This document shows, piece by piece, positions 1 through 6,107 of a DNA stretch of 6,494 nucleotides; positions within the stretch are counted from its first letter, which is position 1, and each line of letters starts with the position of its first letter. The DNA is taken from contig CAYUZN010000107.1 in the NCBI GenBank assembly GCA_964449295.1, forward strand, positions 1 through 6,494, given 5' to 3'. Both the position numbers and the translations under genes were made by a program. The DNA is from CANJJB01 sp964449295. Lineage in GTDB: Bacteria; Chlamydiota; Chlamydiia; Chlamydiales; Rhabdochlamydiaceae. The notes under the pieces are model-generated. The model made no database searches, was not told where the DNA came from, and saw only the letters and a list, made by a program, of their open reading frames with translations.

Positions 1-23
1 AAAACTAGTGAAATGTAGTAAAT

Positions 24-245
24 CTAATAAATCAGCGATATATTTCCCTGCGATGGCCAACTTCTACATCTAATTCGATAAAGAGGAGGAAGACTATTTC
101 CCTGCAGTTTTTTACATCCATCTGGTCTAGGATTATCTGCTAAATCTAGAACACTTTCGTGAATTTGCTTTCTTGCTTTGACTGGTATTTTTTCTAAATC
201 TTTTAAATATTTTTTGTTAAATTCAACTCTGTACTTAATAGTCAT
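24..245 (-). pseudogene. RelE/ParE-family toxin, broken by an internal deletion
   Basis: This is the toxin half of a type II toxin-antitoxin pair; intact members are small mRNA-cleaving (RelE) or gyrase-poisoning (ParE) proteins. The first 50 or so residues fit the family: a YRVEFNKKYLKDLEKIP start, a helical middle, then DNPRPDGCKKLQGN and LYRIR. The expected continuation (GDYR-IYEI type strand) is missing. The present frame runs into unrelated residues and stops at 24-26, but the next frame, from about base 70, reads DVEVGHRREIYR and stops at 32-34. That is the usual end of the family. A deletion of roughly 15-18 codons that also shifts the frame, near bases 60-77, explains both. The start is taken at 245 because its ATG overlaps the antitoxin TGA as ATGA; an in-frame ATG at 251 is possible. 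The product is very likely inactive. Family assignment is confident; RelE versus ParE is not resolved. Confidence 0.82.
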
Positions 246-481
246 TCCCATTTAGCCAATTTTGTAGCTTTTTCGAATGAAATATTATCTTTACTATCCA
301 TTTCTTTCAGTCTTTTACGAGCTTTTCTAGATAGTCTTTGATCTTCATATTCTGCTATTGCTTTAAGAAGGAGCTCCGTTGCAAAATCTTTAAAAGAGAG
401 ACCTTTTTCAGCGCATAAAAGTTTTAAGTAAGGATATTCGTTTTTTGGGAATTCAAAATTTAGCCTAACTGTATTTTTCAT
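242..481 (-). CDS. RelB/RHH-like antitoxin of a type II toxin-antitoxin pair
   Basis: A 79-residue protein, complete from ATG to TGA. Residues 3-12 (NTVRLNFEFP) look like the DNA-contacting beta strand of a ribbon-helix-helix protein. Two helices follow (EYPYLKLLCAEKG and SFKDFATELLLKAIAEYED), then a charged linker. The tail SFEKATKLAKWE resembles the toxin-binding ends of RelB/ParD-type antitoxins. Such proteins neutralise the toxin and repress their own operon as a complex. The stop codon overlaps the toxin start by four bases (ATGA), which implies translational coupling. A good ribosome site, AAGGAG, sits six bases before the ATG. The reading frame is undamaged although its toxin partner is broken, so it is now an orphan antitoxin, possibly kept as a repressor or as an anti-addiction gene. 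Assignment comes from gene order and pattern; the exact family is uncertain. Confidence 0.8.
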   Translation of the reverse strand: MKNTVRLNFEFPKNEYPYLKLLCAEKGLSFKDFATELLLKAIAEYEDQRLSRKARKRLKEMDSKDNISFEKATKLAKWE

Positions 482-486
482 AAATA

Positions 487-492
487 CTCCTT
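487..492 (-). promoter_or_regulatory. Ribosome binding site of the antitoxin gene
   Basis: AAGGAG on the minus strand, six bases ahead of the ATG at 481. It fixes the antitoxin start and is the clearest Shine-Dalgarno site on the left side of the window. Confidence 0.75.
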
Positions 493-501
493 GGTTTTTA
501 T

Positions 502-530
502 TTTATACAAAATGAGTAAATGAGTAAATA
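502..530 (-). promoter_or_regulatory. Putative antitoxin promoter overlapping a tandem-repeat operator
   Basis: On the minus strand a TATAAA (507-502) lies 21 bases before the antitoxin ATG and is a plausible -10 box. The only -35 candidate at 17-base spacing (TATTTA, 530-525) is poor. Between the two boxes lies an 8-base unit repeated twice without a gap: AATGAGTA at 511-518 and 519-526 on the plus strand, followed by AATA. Direct repeats placed over a promoter are typical of RHH antitoxin operators, so autoregulation is likely. The operator role is inferred from position. Confidence 0.45.
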
Positions 531-605
531 TATGTCGTCTTATCTTGTTTGTTTTCAACATGTTATGAATTAACAAAAGGCATATCGGGAATAGATCTTC
601 AAGAT

Positions 606-1392
606 CTAAAACTGCCAAGCGAGCTCTATGCTTAATTGGTTGGATTGATAGTGCTGCGCGAACTGGCCTTGATAAAAGAGGGTAGTCTTGGGATAGCGGG
701 CATTGACCGGATCAAAACTCATCGCAAGTTGCAGAGCACCTAAATTTTGGGCAGATGATAGCGTTTCGACTGTAAACGATCCAGGTGAGCCAACGAGAAA
801 TGCGTTGACTTTGCCTGCATTGAATGATTGCGTATTGACATAACTGATTTTTTCCTGGATGGTCAGATTCCATTGAGGCTGTTTCCAGAGTCGTTGATCG
901 CAACGCTATGGATGATTCCACCTACATCTCTATTGGGGACGGAAATGTCAGAGGTAGAAGTGGATTTCCAGAAGGAGGAACAAGCGCCGCATAGACGGGC
1001 CCTTGGGTGTTTTGCCCTCCAATAATACCGTTTCCAGAGGTATTGATGGCAGCGCTATAGATGATTCCAGTTATAGCTGCTTGCCCGGTAATTGTAAGAG
1101 GTGTAATCTCTCCTGAAGAAGAGATGAGCGCTGCATAGGCAGGCTGTGATCCGATTGGACCATTCTGCCCTCTGATAAGGCTGATTCTCGAGGAATTCAT
1201 TGAGACACTTTGGATGATTCCTGTTGTTGTCATCACATTCCCCAAAGCAAGGGGAGTGAGCTCTCCTGAAGAAGAGACAAGAGCTGCGTAGGGAGGTGAT
1301 CCCCCTGTTGTTAGATCTATCCCCCCAATGATGGCTACATTGTCTGCAGCAGCTTGAGTTGAGATCGTTAGGGAAACTAGTGGATGTATCAA
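606..1392 (-). pseudogene. Remnant of a repeat-bearing autotransporter-like outer-membrane protein
   Basis: Three consecutive pieces in three reading frames form the end of one protein. Piece A (1392-922) is built of repeats with YAALVSSSGELTPL and GII-S-AIN-SG cores, and stops at TAG 924-922. Piece B (about 931-863) continues the repeat as GGIIHSVAINDSGNSLNGI, then hits TGA. Piece C (869-606, 87 codons) runs NLTIQEKISYVNTQSF through LFYQGQFAQHY to SIELAWQF and a TAG. An aromatic strand ending in Phe is the usual C-terminus of outer-membrane beta-barrels. A full autotransporter barrel needs roughly 250 residues, so most of the barrel is gone as well. The 5' end is missing: recognisable repeat sequence starts near 1362, just after the protease stop codon at 1389. 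No signal peptide or credible start exists here; the TTG at 1392 merely overlaps the neighbour's TGA. The family name is inferred from architecture, not from a database match. Confidence 0.75.
866..1362 (-). repeat. Protein repeats of about 50 codons in the autotransporter remnant
   Basis: Three complete or partial units are visible. The YAAL motif occurs at residues 35, 86 and 134 of piece A (spacing 51 and 48). The GII-S-AIN motif begins at nucleotides 1221, 1068 and 919 (spacing 153 and 149). The 149 step is one base short of 50 codons, which places the first frameshift in the third unit. Consensus: GII-SVAIN-SGN-IIGGQ, then a Pro/Gly loop, YAALVSSSGE-TPL, then a variable spacer. Confidence 0.75.
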
Positions 1393-4300
1393 GTCACAGC
1401 TGCTTTTTCTATTTTTCTTAGTGCGATGATATAAGCTTTTAAAGGCGGGTCATGGAGTGTACTCTCATATACAGCATCATCATCGCAACAGATCCATTTT
1501 TGTGTATTTTGGTCGCGAAGATTTTTGATATCAGCTGTGTAATGACCTTCATTAGCATTGAGTCCATGATGGTTCACAAATCCAACAATTTCATACTGTT
1601 GATCTACGATAGTGACAATATCATCAAGAGGGAATTGAATTTTAGTTGAATCTTTAGTGCCTTCATTATCAAATCTCTTGAGTTGAACAAATAAAAATTT
1701 TGGAAATGTTGTCATTTGAATTTGTTGTTGCCATTCTTTAAAACTGTACGTTTTGCCTTTAAACGTTCCCTGGTAAGGTTCCTTTTCATCAGCGCAGTCT
1801 TCAATAGCAAAATAGGCATCGATCATGTTCTGGAAGGTTGTCCCGCTGAGTTGCAATGAAAGAATCCGATGCTGCTCATTATCTGAATATCTAGTCCCTT
1901 TAGAGGTGGTGAACTCGGTTTTTGTGCTAAAGCTAAGCCACTGAAGCCGATCTAAAATAAATAAGAAAAATTCATGAGCATCGTGTTGTGCTGTTATACG
2001 ATCATCACCTTCTAGTATAGTTGAAGGTGCTGATTCAAAAACATTTTTTCTCAAAGTCGTAATCAGAGATCTTGTTTTATCCAGATTTTTTTCCTGTAAA
2101 AGGACATGAAGAGCTTTTATTAAATTTGTAGTAGCTTTCTTTTGCGTTACAAGTTGTCGAAAATCGGGAATATTGAATAAGACCTGCAGTGATGCAATCA
2201 TGTAACAGGCGTTTCCAATGTTGCAATACCCAACAGGACCGTTTGTAATTTTCAAGGTTGGCATTGAAGATGGGACTGGGTTGGTTGGCATCAACAATTG
2301 AGAATCATCAACTTCATCATATTCATCGCTAATATTGGGATTTGGAAGTGGGGTTTTAATAGAAGATAAAGAAGAATGAGCTCCCCCTCCTCCATTAGCA
2401 CGAGGGATTTCAACAATGCCAAACTCGAAATTTAAAGCGCGGAGATTTTGAGCTAGTTGAAGAAGTTCTATTTTGGCTAATGTACTTTTAGAGACAGACC
2501 GAAAAGCATCAAGCTGTTTAAAGACTGCTTCGCTTGAAGCTGCAAATTCTTCTGTTAGCTTAAAATTATCTTTCTTAATTGAGTGGAATTTCCCCGTAAG
2601 ACGTCCATGAGCATCTAGATATCCTAGCTTAATCAGCATTGCAAACAGCTTAATCGGTTCTTTAACCTTTAAATCTTCTGGGGCTAAGCACGATTTAGTT
2701 TTTGATTCGTCGGCAAGTGATTTGTTAACATCAGGAAGGTACGCATAAACAAAGACAACTTTTCGATTTCTGAAAATATTTAAGAATACTTTTTCCCCTA
2801 ACTTCTCTATTTGGGCTTTAACATTCTTGAGCCAGTCGCTAGGTTTTTCCCCTAAAGTGGTTGCTTTCTTCCAAAGTTTTTGAAGATAGTTTTCCGATTG
2901 GTGCGTTGACAGAGCACTCCGAATCATTTTAGCAGAATTGATGATTTGAGAGCAGGCATCTCGTGTGTGCTGTCCAAAGTCTTCTTTGACATGGTAGAGA
3001 TAAACTGTGTCAGCAGTGTATCTTAGAACATCGCACGGCTCAATAAAATCGGGACAAACTTGATCAAAGACGAGGTATCCATTTGTATGTCCATAGGGTT
3101 GAGAAAGGTAGGCTCGGTTGTAGGTCTCTTCATCTTCTGTATTTTCAGATTCATTGTATAATCCCTCAAGGAAGGTAACAAATGCATCATATTTTCCATC
3201 CAGTTCGGGGCTTTCTTCCATTGGATAAGGGAATGGGTTAAGAACATAGGTTTCTTTGCTAGAGTTTTCTTGGACAACTTTTCTCTTTTTCTTCAAGGCC
3301 TTTAAGACTTCATTTCCTTCTTCACCACAGACTTTTATAATTTTTTTATCTGAAAATTTATTTGCCAAAATTTTCTCAATAGCATTTTTATGTTTGGAAA
3401 CAGCAGGAATTTTTAGTATCTCTCCCACGAGTTTTTTTTGATTCACACTAGTGCCGTCAACGTAGCAAACTGTGAGGTCTTTAAGAGCGGTCATAAATTT
3501 TCGAATCCCTTTTGCAGAGACGAGCTTAACTTTGACATCATCTTGAGTGACTTTTCCTCCTCTCTTGTTCCCTCTCCAAGGACGAGGAAGCCATCCTTCG
3601 GCATCTTTAGAGATTAGTGCATTTTTAAGTACGGTTTTGAAATCTTCATGAATAAGCCCTAAATAATCAGCAGCAAGCTTGTACCACATCCCTCGCACTT
3701 TGAAGTAGGTATCTCCATTGGAGAAGCGTACTTCTCCTTCAAGACAGTCGACTAAGGAGGTTTCATGTCTTTGATGATCTTTGCCATAAAAACGAAGTTT
3801 GCAGGCTTTAGCTTGTTCTATAAATTTTTTTTCATCAGAAGTATCTAATTCATCGATGATGGCTTCTATTTGAGGAGGTCTGGACCCAAAAGGTTGAAAA
3901 TTCATATCTACTTTTAATTCAAATTCGGTTGAGAAGAGAAAATCTTCAAGAAGCTTATGACGCACATAAACAAGCTGTTTTTGTCCTTTTTGATGCGCTC
4001 TGTAAACTTGTCTGATCAAACATACATCTAAACGCCCTTTCACGAGTTCAGCTGGTTGAAGAAAATGCAAAAACTCGAAAAGAGGATCCGCTATCTCCTC
4101 GCATCCTTTCGTATCGTATGTTTTTTTCCCATCAACATATTGTGCAAATAAATCTAAAATAAAGGGGTATTCTTCGAGTGGAATTTTTTTCTCAATTCTT
4201 AAAAGCCCTCCAGTTGTAATTTTAAGACAACACGTTCCTACTAGAGATGAGAGAGAAGAATTTGGCCTAATTTCAGATCTAAACGACTCGACCAAGTAAT

Positions 4301-4532
4301 AGAGAGATTGGGTCTTATACAATTCATATTGATCTGGATGGAGAAGGGTTTCTTTTGTGTTAGTTCCAAATAGGCATAGCCTGGCAATTTGAACAATTTT
4401 CTGAGCATTAGCAACCTTTTCTGCCACTCGTATAGGAAACTCATAGTTAATACAATGTCTGACAACGGGCCAAGCTTTACTCGATGTGACTGCAATCATC
4501 CGCCGAGTTGGCTTCTCTTTGCAGAAAAACAA
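1389..4532 (-). CDS. Giant ubiquitin-specific protease (USP, peptidase C19) fused to a TIGR04141/DUF6119-like region
   Basis: A 1047-codon open frame from TTG 4532; ATG 4499 is an alternative, and neither has a good ribosome site. Residues 763-1040 form a USP deubiquitinase. The Cys box is GYCNIGNACYMIASLQ (catalytic C776, oxyanion N771), followed by QHDAHEF (849-855), PKFLFVQLKRFD (944-955), the His box GHYTADI (H997), and WICCDDDAV (D1017, compare FDDDVV in human USP7). These enzymes remove ubiquitin from proteins; in a bacterium this implies action inside a eukaryotic host. Residues 708-765 are a Gly/Ser/Pro/Asp-rich linker. The front part has stretches resembling TIGR04141/DUF6119: FSNGDTYFKVRGMWYKL (270-286), TYN...IEPCDVL (470-503) and YHVK (513-516). 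KKKRKV at 414-419 matches the SV40 nuclear-import signal. No membrane segment or Sec signal is seen; a type III substrate is plausible. The same frame continues upstream beyond an in-frame TAA. Confidence 0.88.
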   Translation of the reverse strand: MFFCKEKPTRRMIAVTSSKAWPVVRHCINYEFPIRVAEKVANAQKIVQIARLCLFGTNTKETLLHPDQYELYKTQSLYYLVESFRSEIRPNSSLSSLVGTCCLKITTGGLLRIEKKIPLEEYPFILDLFAQYVDGKKTYDTKGCEEIADPLFEFLHFLQPAELVKGRLDVCLIRQVYRAHQKGQKQLVYVRHKLLEDFLFSTEFELKVDMNFQPFGSRPPQIEAIIDELDTSDEKKFIEQAKACKLRFYGKDHQRHETSLVDCLEGEVRFSNGDTYFKVRGMWYKLAADYLGLIHEDFKTVLKNALISKDAEGWLPRPWRGNKRGGKVTQDDVKVKLVSAKGIRKFMTALKDLTVCYVDGTSVNQKKLVGEILKIPAVSKHKNAIEKILANKFSDKKIIKVCGEEGNEVLKALKKKRKVVQENSSKETYVLNPFPYPMEESPELDGKYDAFVTFLEGLYNESENTEDEETYNRAYLSQPYGHTNGYLVFDQVCPDFIEPCDVLRYTADTVYLYHVKEDFGQHTRDACSQIINSAKMIRSALSTHQSENYLQKLWKKATTLGEKPSDWLKNVKAQIEKLGEKVFLNIFRNRKVVFVYAYLPDVNKSLADESKTKSCLAPEDLKVKEPIKLFAMLIKLGYLDAHGRLTGKFHSIKKDNFKLTEEFAASSEAVFKQLDAFRSVSKSTLAKIELLQLAQNLRALNFEFGIVEIPRANGGGGAHSSLSSIKTPLPNPNISDEYDEVDDSQLLMPTNPVPSSMPTLKITNGPVGYCNIGNACYMIASLQVLFNIPDFRQLVTQKKATTNLIKALHVLLQEKNLDKTRSLITTLRKNVFESAPSTILEGDDRITAQHDAHEFFLFILDRLQWLSFSTKTEFTTSKGTRYSDNEQHRILSLQLSGTTFQNMIDAYFAIEDCADEKEPYQGTFKGKTYSFKEWQQQIQMTTFPKFLFVQLKRFDNEGTKDSTKIQFPLDDIVTIVDQQYEIVGFVNHHGLNANEGHYTADIKNLRDQNTQKWICCDDDAVYESTLHDPPLKAYIIALRKIEKAAVT
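3276..3293 (-). other. SV40-like nuclear localisation motif KKKRKV in the protease protein
   Basis: Residues 414-419 (ALKKKRKVVQ) reproduce the KKKRKV core of the SV40 large-T nuclear-import signal. The motif sits in a Lys-rich, probably exposed stretch (380-426) of the front part. Motif identity is seen; function in a host nucleus is inferred, and such Lys/Arg runs also arise by chance in lysine-rich proteins. Confidence 0.4.
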
Positions 4533-4690
4533 GAGATAATAAGAATTGCTCTTTTTTTTGGGGTTCGTTTCGACTTGTTGGGAAAGAAGAGTGACTCGTG
4601 AATCGTTGTAGCTATAGACTTTCAGCTCATAGTCTCTTTCATCTTGTATAGGGCTATCTTGAAGCTCATAATATGTTTTGCTCTTTTCAG

Positions 4691-4714
4691 CTTTTTTTTC
4701 TTTGTTGTAAACAT
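4691..4714 (-). other. ATG followed by an A8 slippery tract that could bypass the TAA
   Basis: Just after the in-frame TAA an ATG (4714-4712) opens the +1 frame: ATG TTT ACA ACA AAG AAA AAA AAG. The A AAA AAG at 4697-4691 is the same heptamer that drives -1 frameshifting in E. coli dnaX. A -1 slip, or one extra A added in transcription of the eight-A run (4699-4692), would move translation into the protease frame at GCT GAA. No convincing Shine-Dalgarno precedes this ATG. The geometry is seen; use is speculative. Confidence 0.25.
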
Positions 4715-4733
4715 TGACAACTTTTTGAGCTAT

Positions 4734-4736
4734 TTA
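4734..4736 (-). other. In-frame TAA interrupting the protease gene
   Basis: The single stop codon between the well-placed TTG start (codon 1, 4853) and the long frame; it would be codon 40 of 1154. TAA is not a normal recoding codon, so routine readthrough is unlikely. Confidence 0.85.
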
Positions 4737-4853
4737 ACTGAGCGAAGTTGAACTAATATCTTTCAAATCAATATATTTCATTGTCCTTGAAAGATCGAGC
4801 CATTGAATGCTGAGTTCTTGCACCGGAAGATTAGAACCGACTGCTTGAGACAA

Positions 4854-4979
4854 CTGAACCTCCAAAGAAAGCTAAAATATAATGTATTCCGAATTTAAAA
4901 ATGCTACGCATAATAAATTTTGATGAAGATAACATAAAAATAAGATAGATAAACTTCAAGAAATTCTTCGCTAAATTGA
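4854..4979 (-). promoter_or_regulatory. Spacer between hemW and the protease gene, with ribosome site and weak promoter
   Basis: This 126-base AT-rich gap holds GGAGG at 4863-4859, five bases before TTG 4853. A plausible -10 (TATATT, 4881-4876) lies ahead of it, with no clear -35. Close to the hemW stop, a short imperfect hairpin around GAAGAATTTCTTGAAG (4965-4950) is followed by a T-rich run. It could be a weak terminator but lacks a GC-rich stem. Only the ribosome site is convincing. Confidence 0.4.
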
Positions 4980-6107
4980 CTATTTTTTCGTACATTCTGA
5001 ATTAACAATATGCTCTGCTACGGAGTCATAAAATAACATTCCTTGAGCAGTTAGCTTGACATTATCGTTATCTTTGATAAGCCAGCCTTGTTCTACCAGT
5101 TCATCATAGATATTAGAGGTGACAGGGAAGTCTGAGAGCTTGATGCCTTCAAGGCAGCGAAGAGCGATGGCAAGGCGCTCGTGAAGGCTAGCTTTGGGCT
5201 CAAGTTTTTCCTCGAAATCTACAGGAGAGAGCCCTGCTTGTAATTTTTGCGCATATTTTTGAAGATGAGAGATATTTCTAAAACGCTTGCCTTCCCAATA
5301 ACTAAAAGCAGAGGGGCCAAATCCTAGAAAGGGGCGTCCTTTCCAATAGCCTAGATTATGATGAGAAACCTGGTTCTTTTTAGCAAAAGCTGAAATTTCG
5401 TAGCGCTTAAGACCGATAGTTTCGAGATGGGACGTGGCTGCATTGAGCATCTCTAAGCAGGTTTCAGGTAAAGGAAGGTGGGGTGTGAGCTGCTTGCTTT
5501 TTTTAAAGAAGGCGGTGTGAGGTTCGATGGTTAGGTTATAAAGAGAGAGGTGAGTGATGGGCAACTTATCAAGCTGTAAGAGAGTATCTTGCCATAGTGC
5601 TAAAGTTTGGTGAGGGATTTCGTACATGAGATCGATAGAGATATTTGTGAGACCTGCTTGAAAGGTGTTCTCTATCCCTTCAAGGGCTTTTTGGGCTGTA
5701 TGGCGTCTTCCTAAGATTTTGAGAAGAGAGTTATCAAGTGATTGCACGCCAATGCTCACTCTATTGATACCGCAGGCTTTGTAGGCTTGCATAAGCTCTA
5801 GGGTGATTTCTTCAGGGTTGGCCTCTAAAGTGATCTCGCAACCTAAGGGAATATCGATCCAACTTAAAATGGTGGCAATAGCTTGAGGACCAAAGAGAGC
5901 TGGTGTTCCACCGCCAAAGTAGATGGAGACGATTTTTTTGCCTGCGAGTTTTTCTTTTTGCAAAGCCCACTCAAGTTGCAGCGCGCTTAAGAGAAGATCT
6001 TTAGAGTCTTGAGTGTCTTGCGTGACATAAAAGTGGCAGTAAGGGCACTTGCGGGAGCAAAAGGGGATATGGAAATAGAGGCTGGCTACGTTACCAGTTG
6101 TCAGCAT
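4980..6107 (-). CDS. hemW: HemW, radical-SAM haem chaperone (formerly HemN-like coproporphyrinogen oxidase)
   Basis: A 375-residue cytoplasmic protein, the usual HemW length. Residues 9-27 hold the radical-SAM cluster motif C17-SRK-C21-PY-C24. The next positions are H25 and F26, so the extra Cys of true HemN (CxxxCxxCxC) is absent, which marks HemW. GGGTP (65-69) binds S-adenosylmethionine. LEANPEE (94-100), RVSIGVQSLD (116-125), SHHNLGYWKGRPFLGFGPSA (248-267) and a C-terminal HemN-type domain (about 305-362, LHERLAIALRCLEGI) follow in the standard order. The family binds haem and delivers it to respiratory enzymes; older annotations call it oxygen-independent coproporphyrinogen III oxidase. 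A local oddity is EIPHQT (163-168) where GLPGQT is usual. The ATG at 6107 lies inside the end of the upstream gene (17-base overlap), and its ribosome site is weak (GGAAG), so translation is probably coupled. Confidence 0.93.
   Translation of the reverse strand: MLTTGNVASLYFHIPFCSRKCPYCHFYVTQDTQDSKDLLLSALQLEWALQKEKLAGKKIVSIYFGGGTPALFGPQAIATILSWIDIPLGCEITLEANPEEITLELMQAYKACGINRVSIGVQSLDNSLLKILGRRHTAQKALEGIENTFQAGLTNISIDLMYEIPHQTLALWQDTLLQLDKLPITHLSLYNLTIEPHTAFFKKSKQLTPHLPLPETCLEMLNAATSHLETIGLKRYEISAFAKKNQVSHHNLGYWKGRPFLGFGPSAFSYWEGKRFRNISHLQKYAQKLQAGLSPVDFEEKLEPKASLHERLAIALRCLEGIKLSDFPVTSNIYDELVEQGWLIKDNDNVKLTAQGMLFYDSVAEHIVNSECTKK

Larger units (their letters stand above)
4533..4853 (-). pseudogene. 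Upstream 5' part of the protease gene, cut by one in-frame stop
   Basis: Reading from TTG 4853 in the protease frame gives 39 residues (LSQAVGSNLPVQELSIQWLD through DLKDISSTSLS), then TAA at 4736-4734. After that come 67 sense codons (IAQKVVNVYNKEKKAEKSKT through KSNSYYLL) leading without a break into the 1047-codon frame. The TTG has the best ribosome site of the region, GGAGG at a 5-base spacing. The intended product would be 1154 residues. The first residues are rich in Ser, Gln and Asn with no hydrophobic core, compatible with a type III secretion signal. One nonsense mutation, or one sequencing error, in an otherwise intact gene is the simplest reading. The alternative is that the first 39 codons are a short leader and the protease restarts downstream. 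Confidence 0.65.

Noticed and set aside
593..607. Perfect palindrome AGATCTTCAAGATCT at the stop codon of the autotransporter remnant, considered as a terminator
   Set aside because: AT-rich arms, a loop of only a few bases and no following T-run on the minus strand; it does not look like an intrinsic terminator.
712..921. Separate small gene of 69 codons within the autotransporter remnant
   Set aside because: Out of frame with the barrel tail ending in AWQF and the GIIHSVAIND repeat that cover the same bases; composition is not protein-like.
2..1382. AAACTAGTG present at 2-10 and 1374-1382, considered as flanking direct repeats of an inserted element
   Set aside because: Nine-base repeats are expected many times by chance in 6.5 kb, and no transposase, integrase or inverted ends lie between them.
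1452..1649. Plus-strand open frame of 65 codons opposite the protease domain
   Set aside because: Shadow of the USP coding frame; the minus-strand frame there carries the His box and other conserved USP residues.
3023..3277. 84-codon minus-strand frame inside the protease gene
   Set aside because: Lies wholly in an alternative frame of the long coding region, with no ribosome site or recognisable motif.
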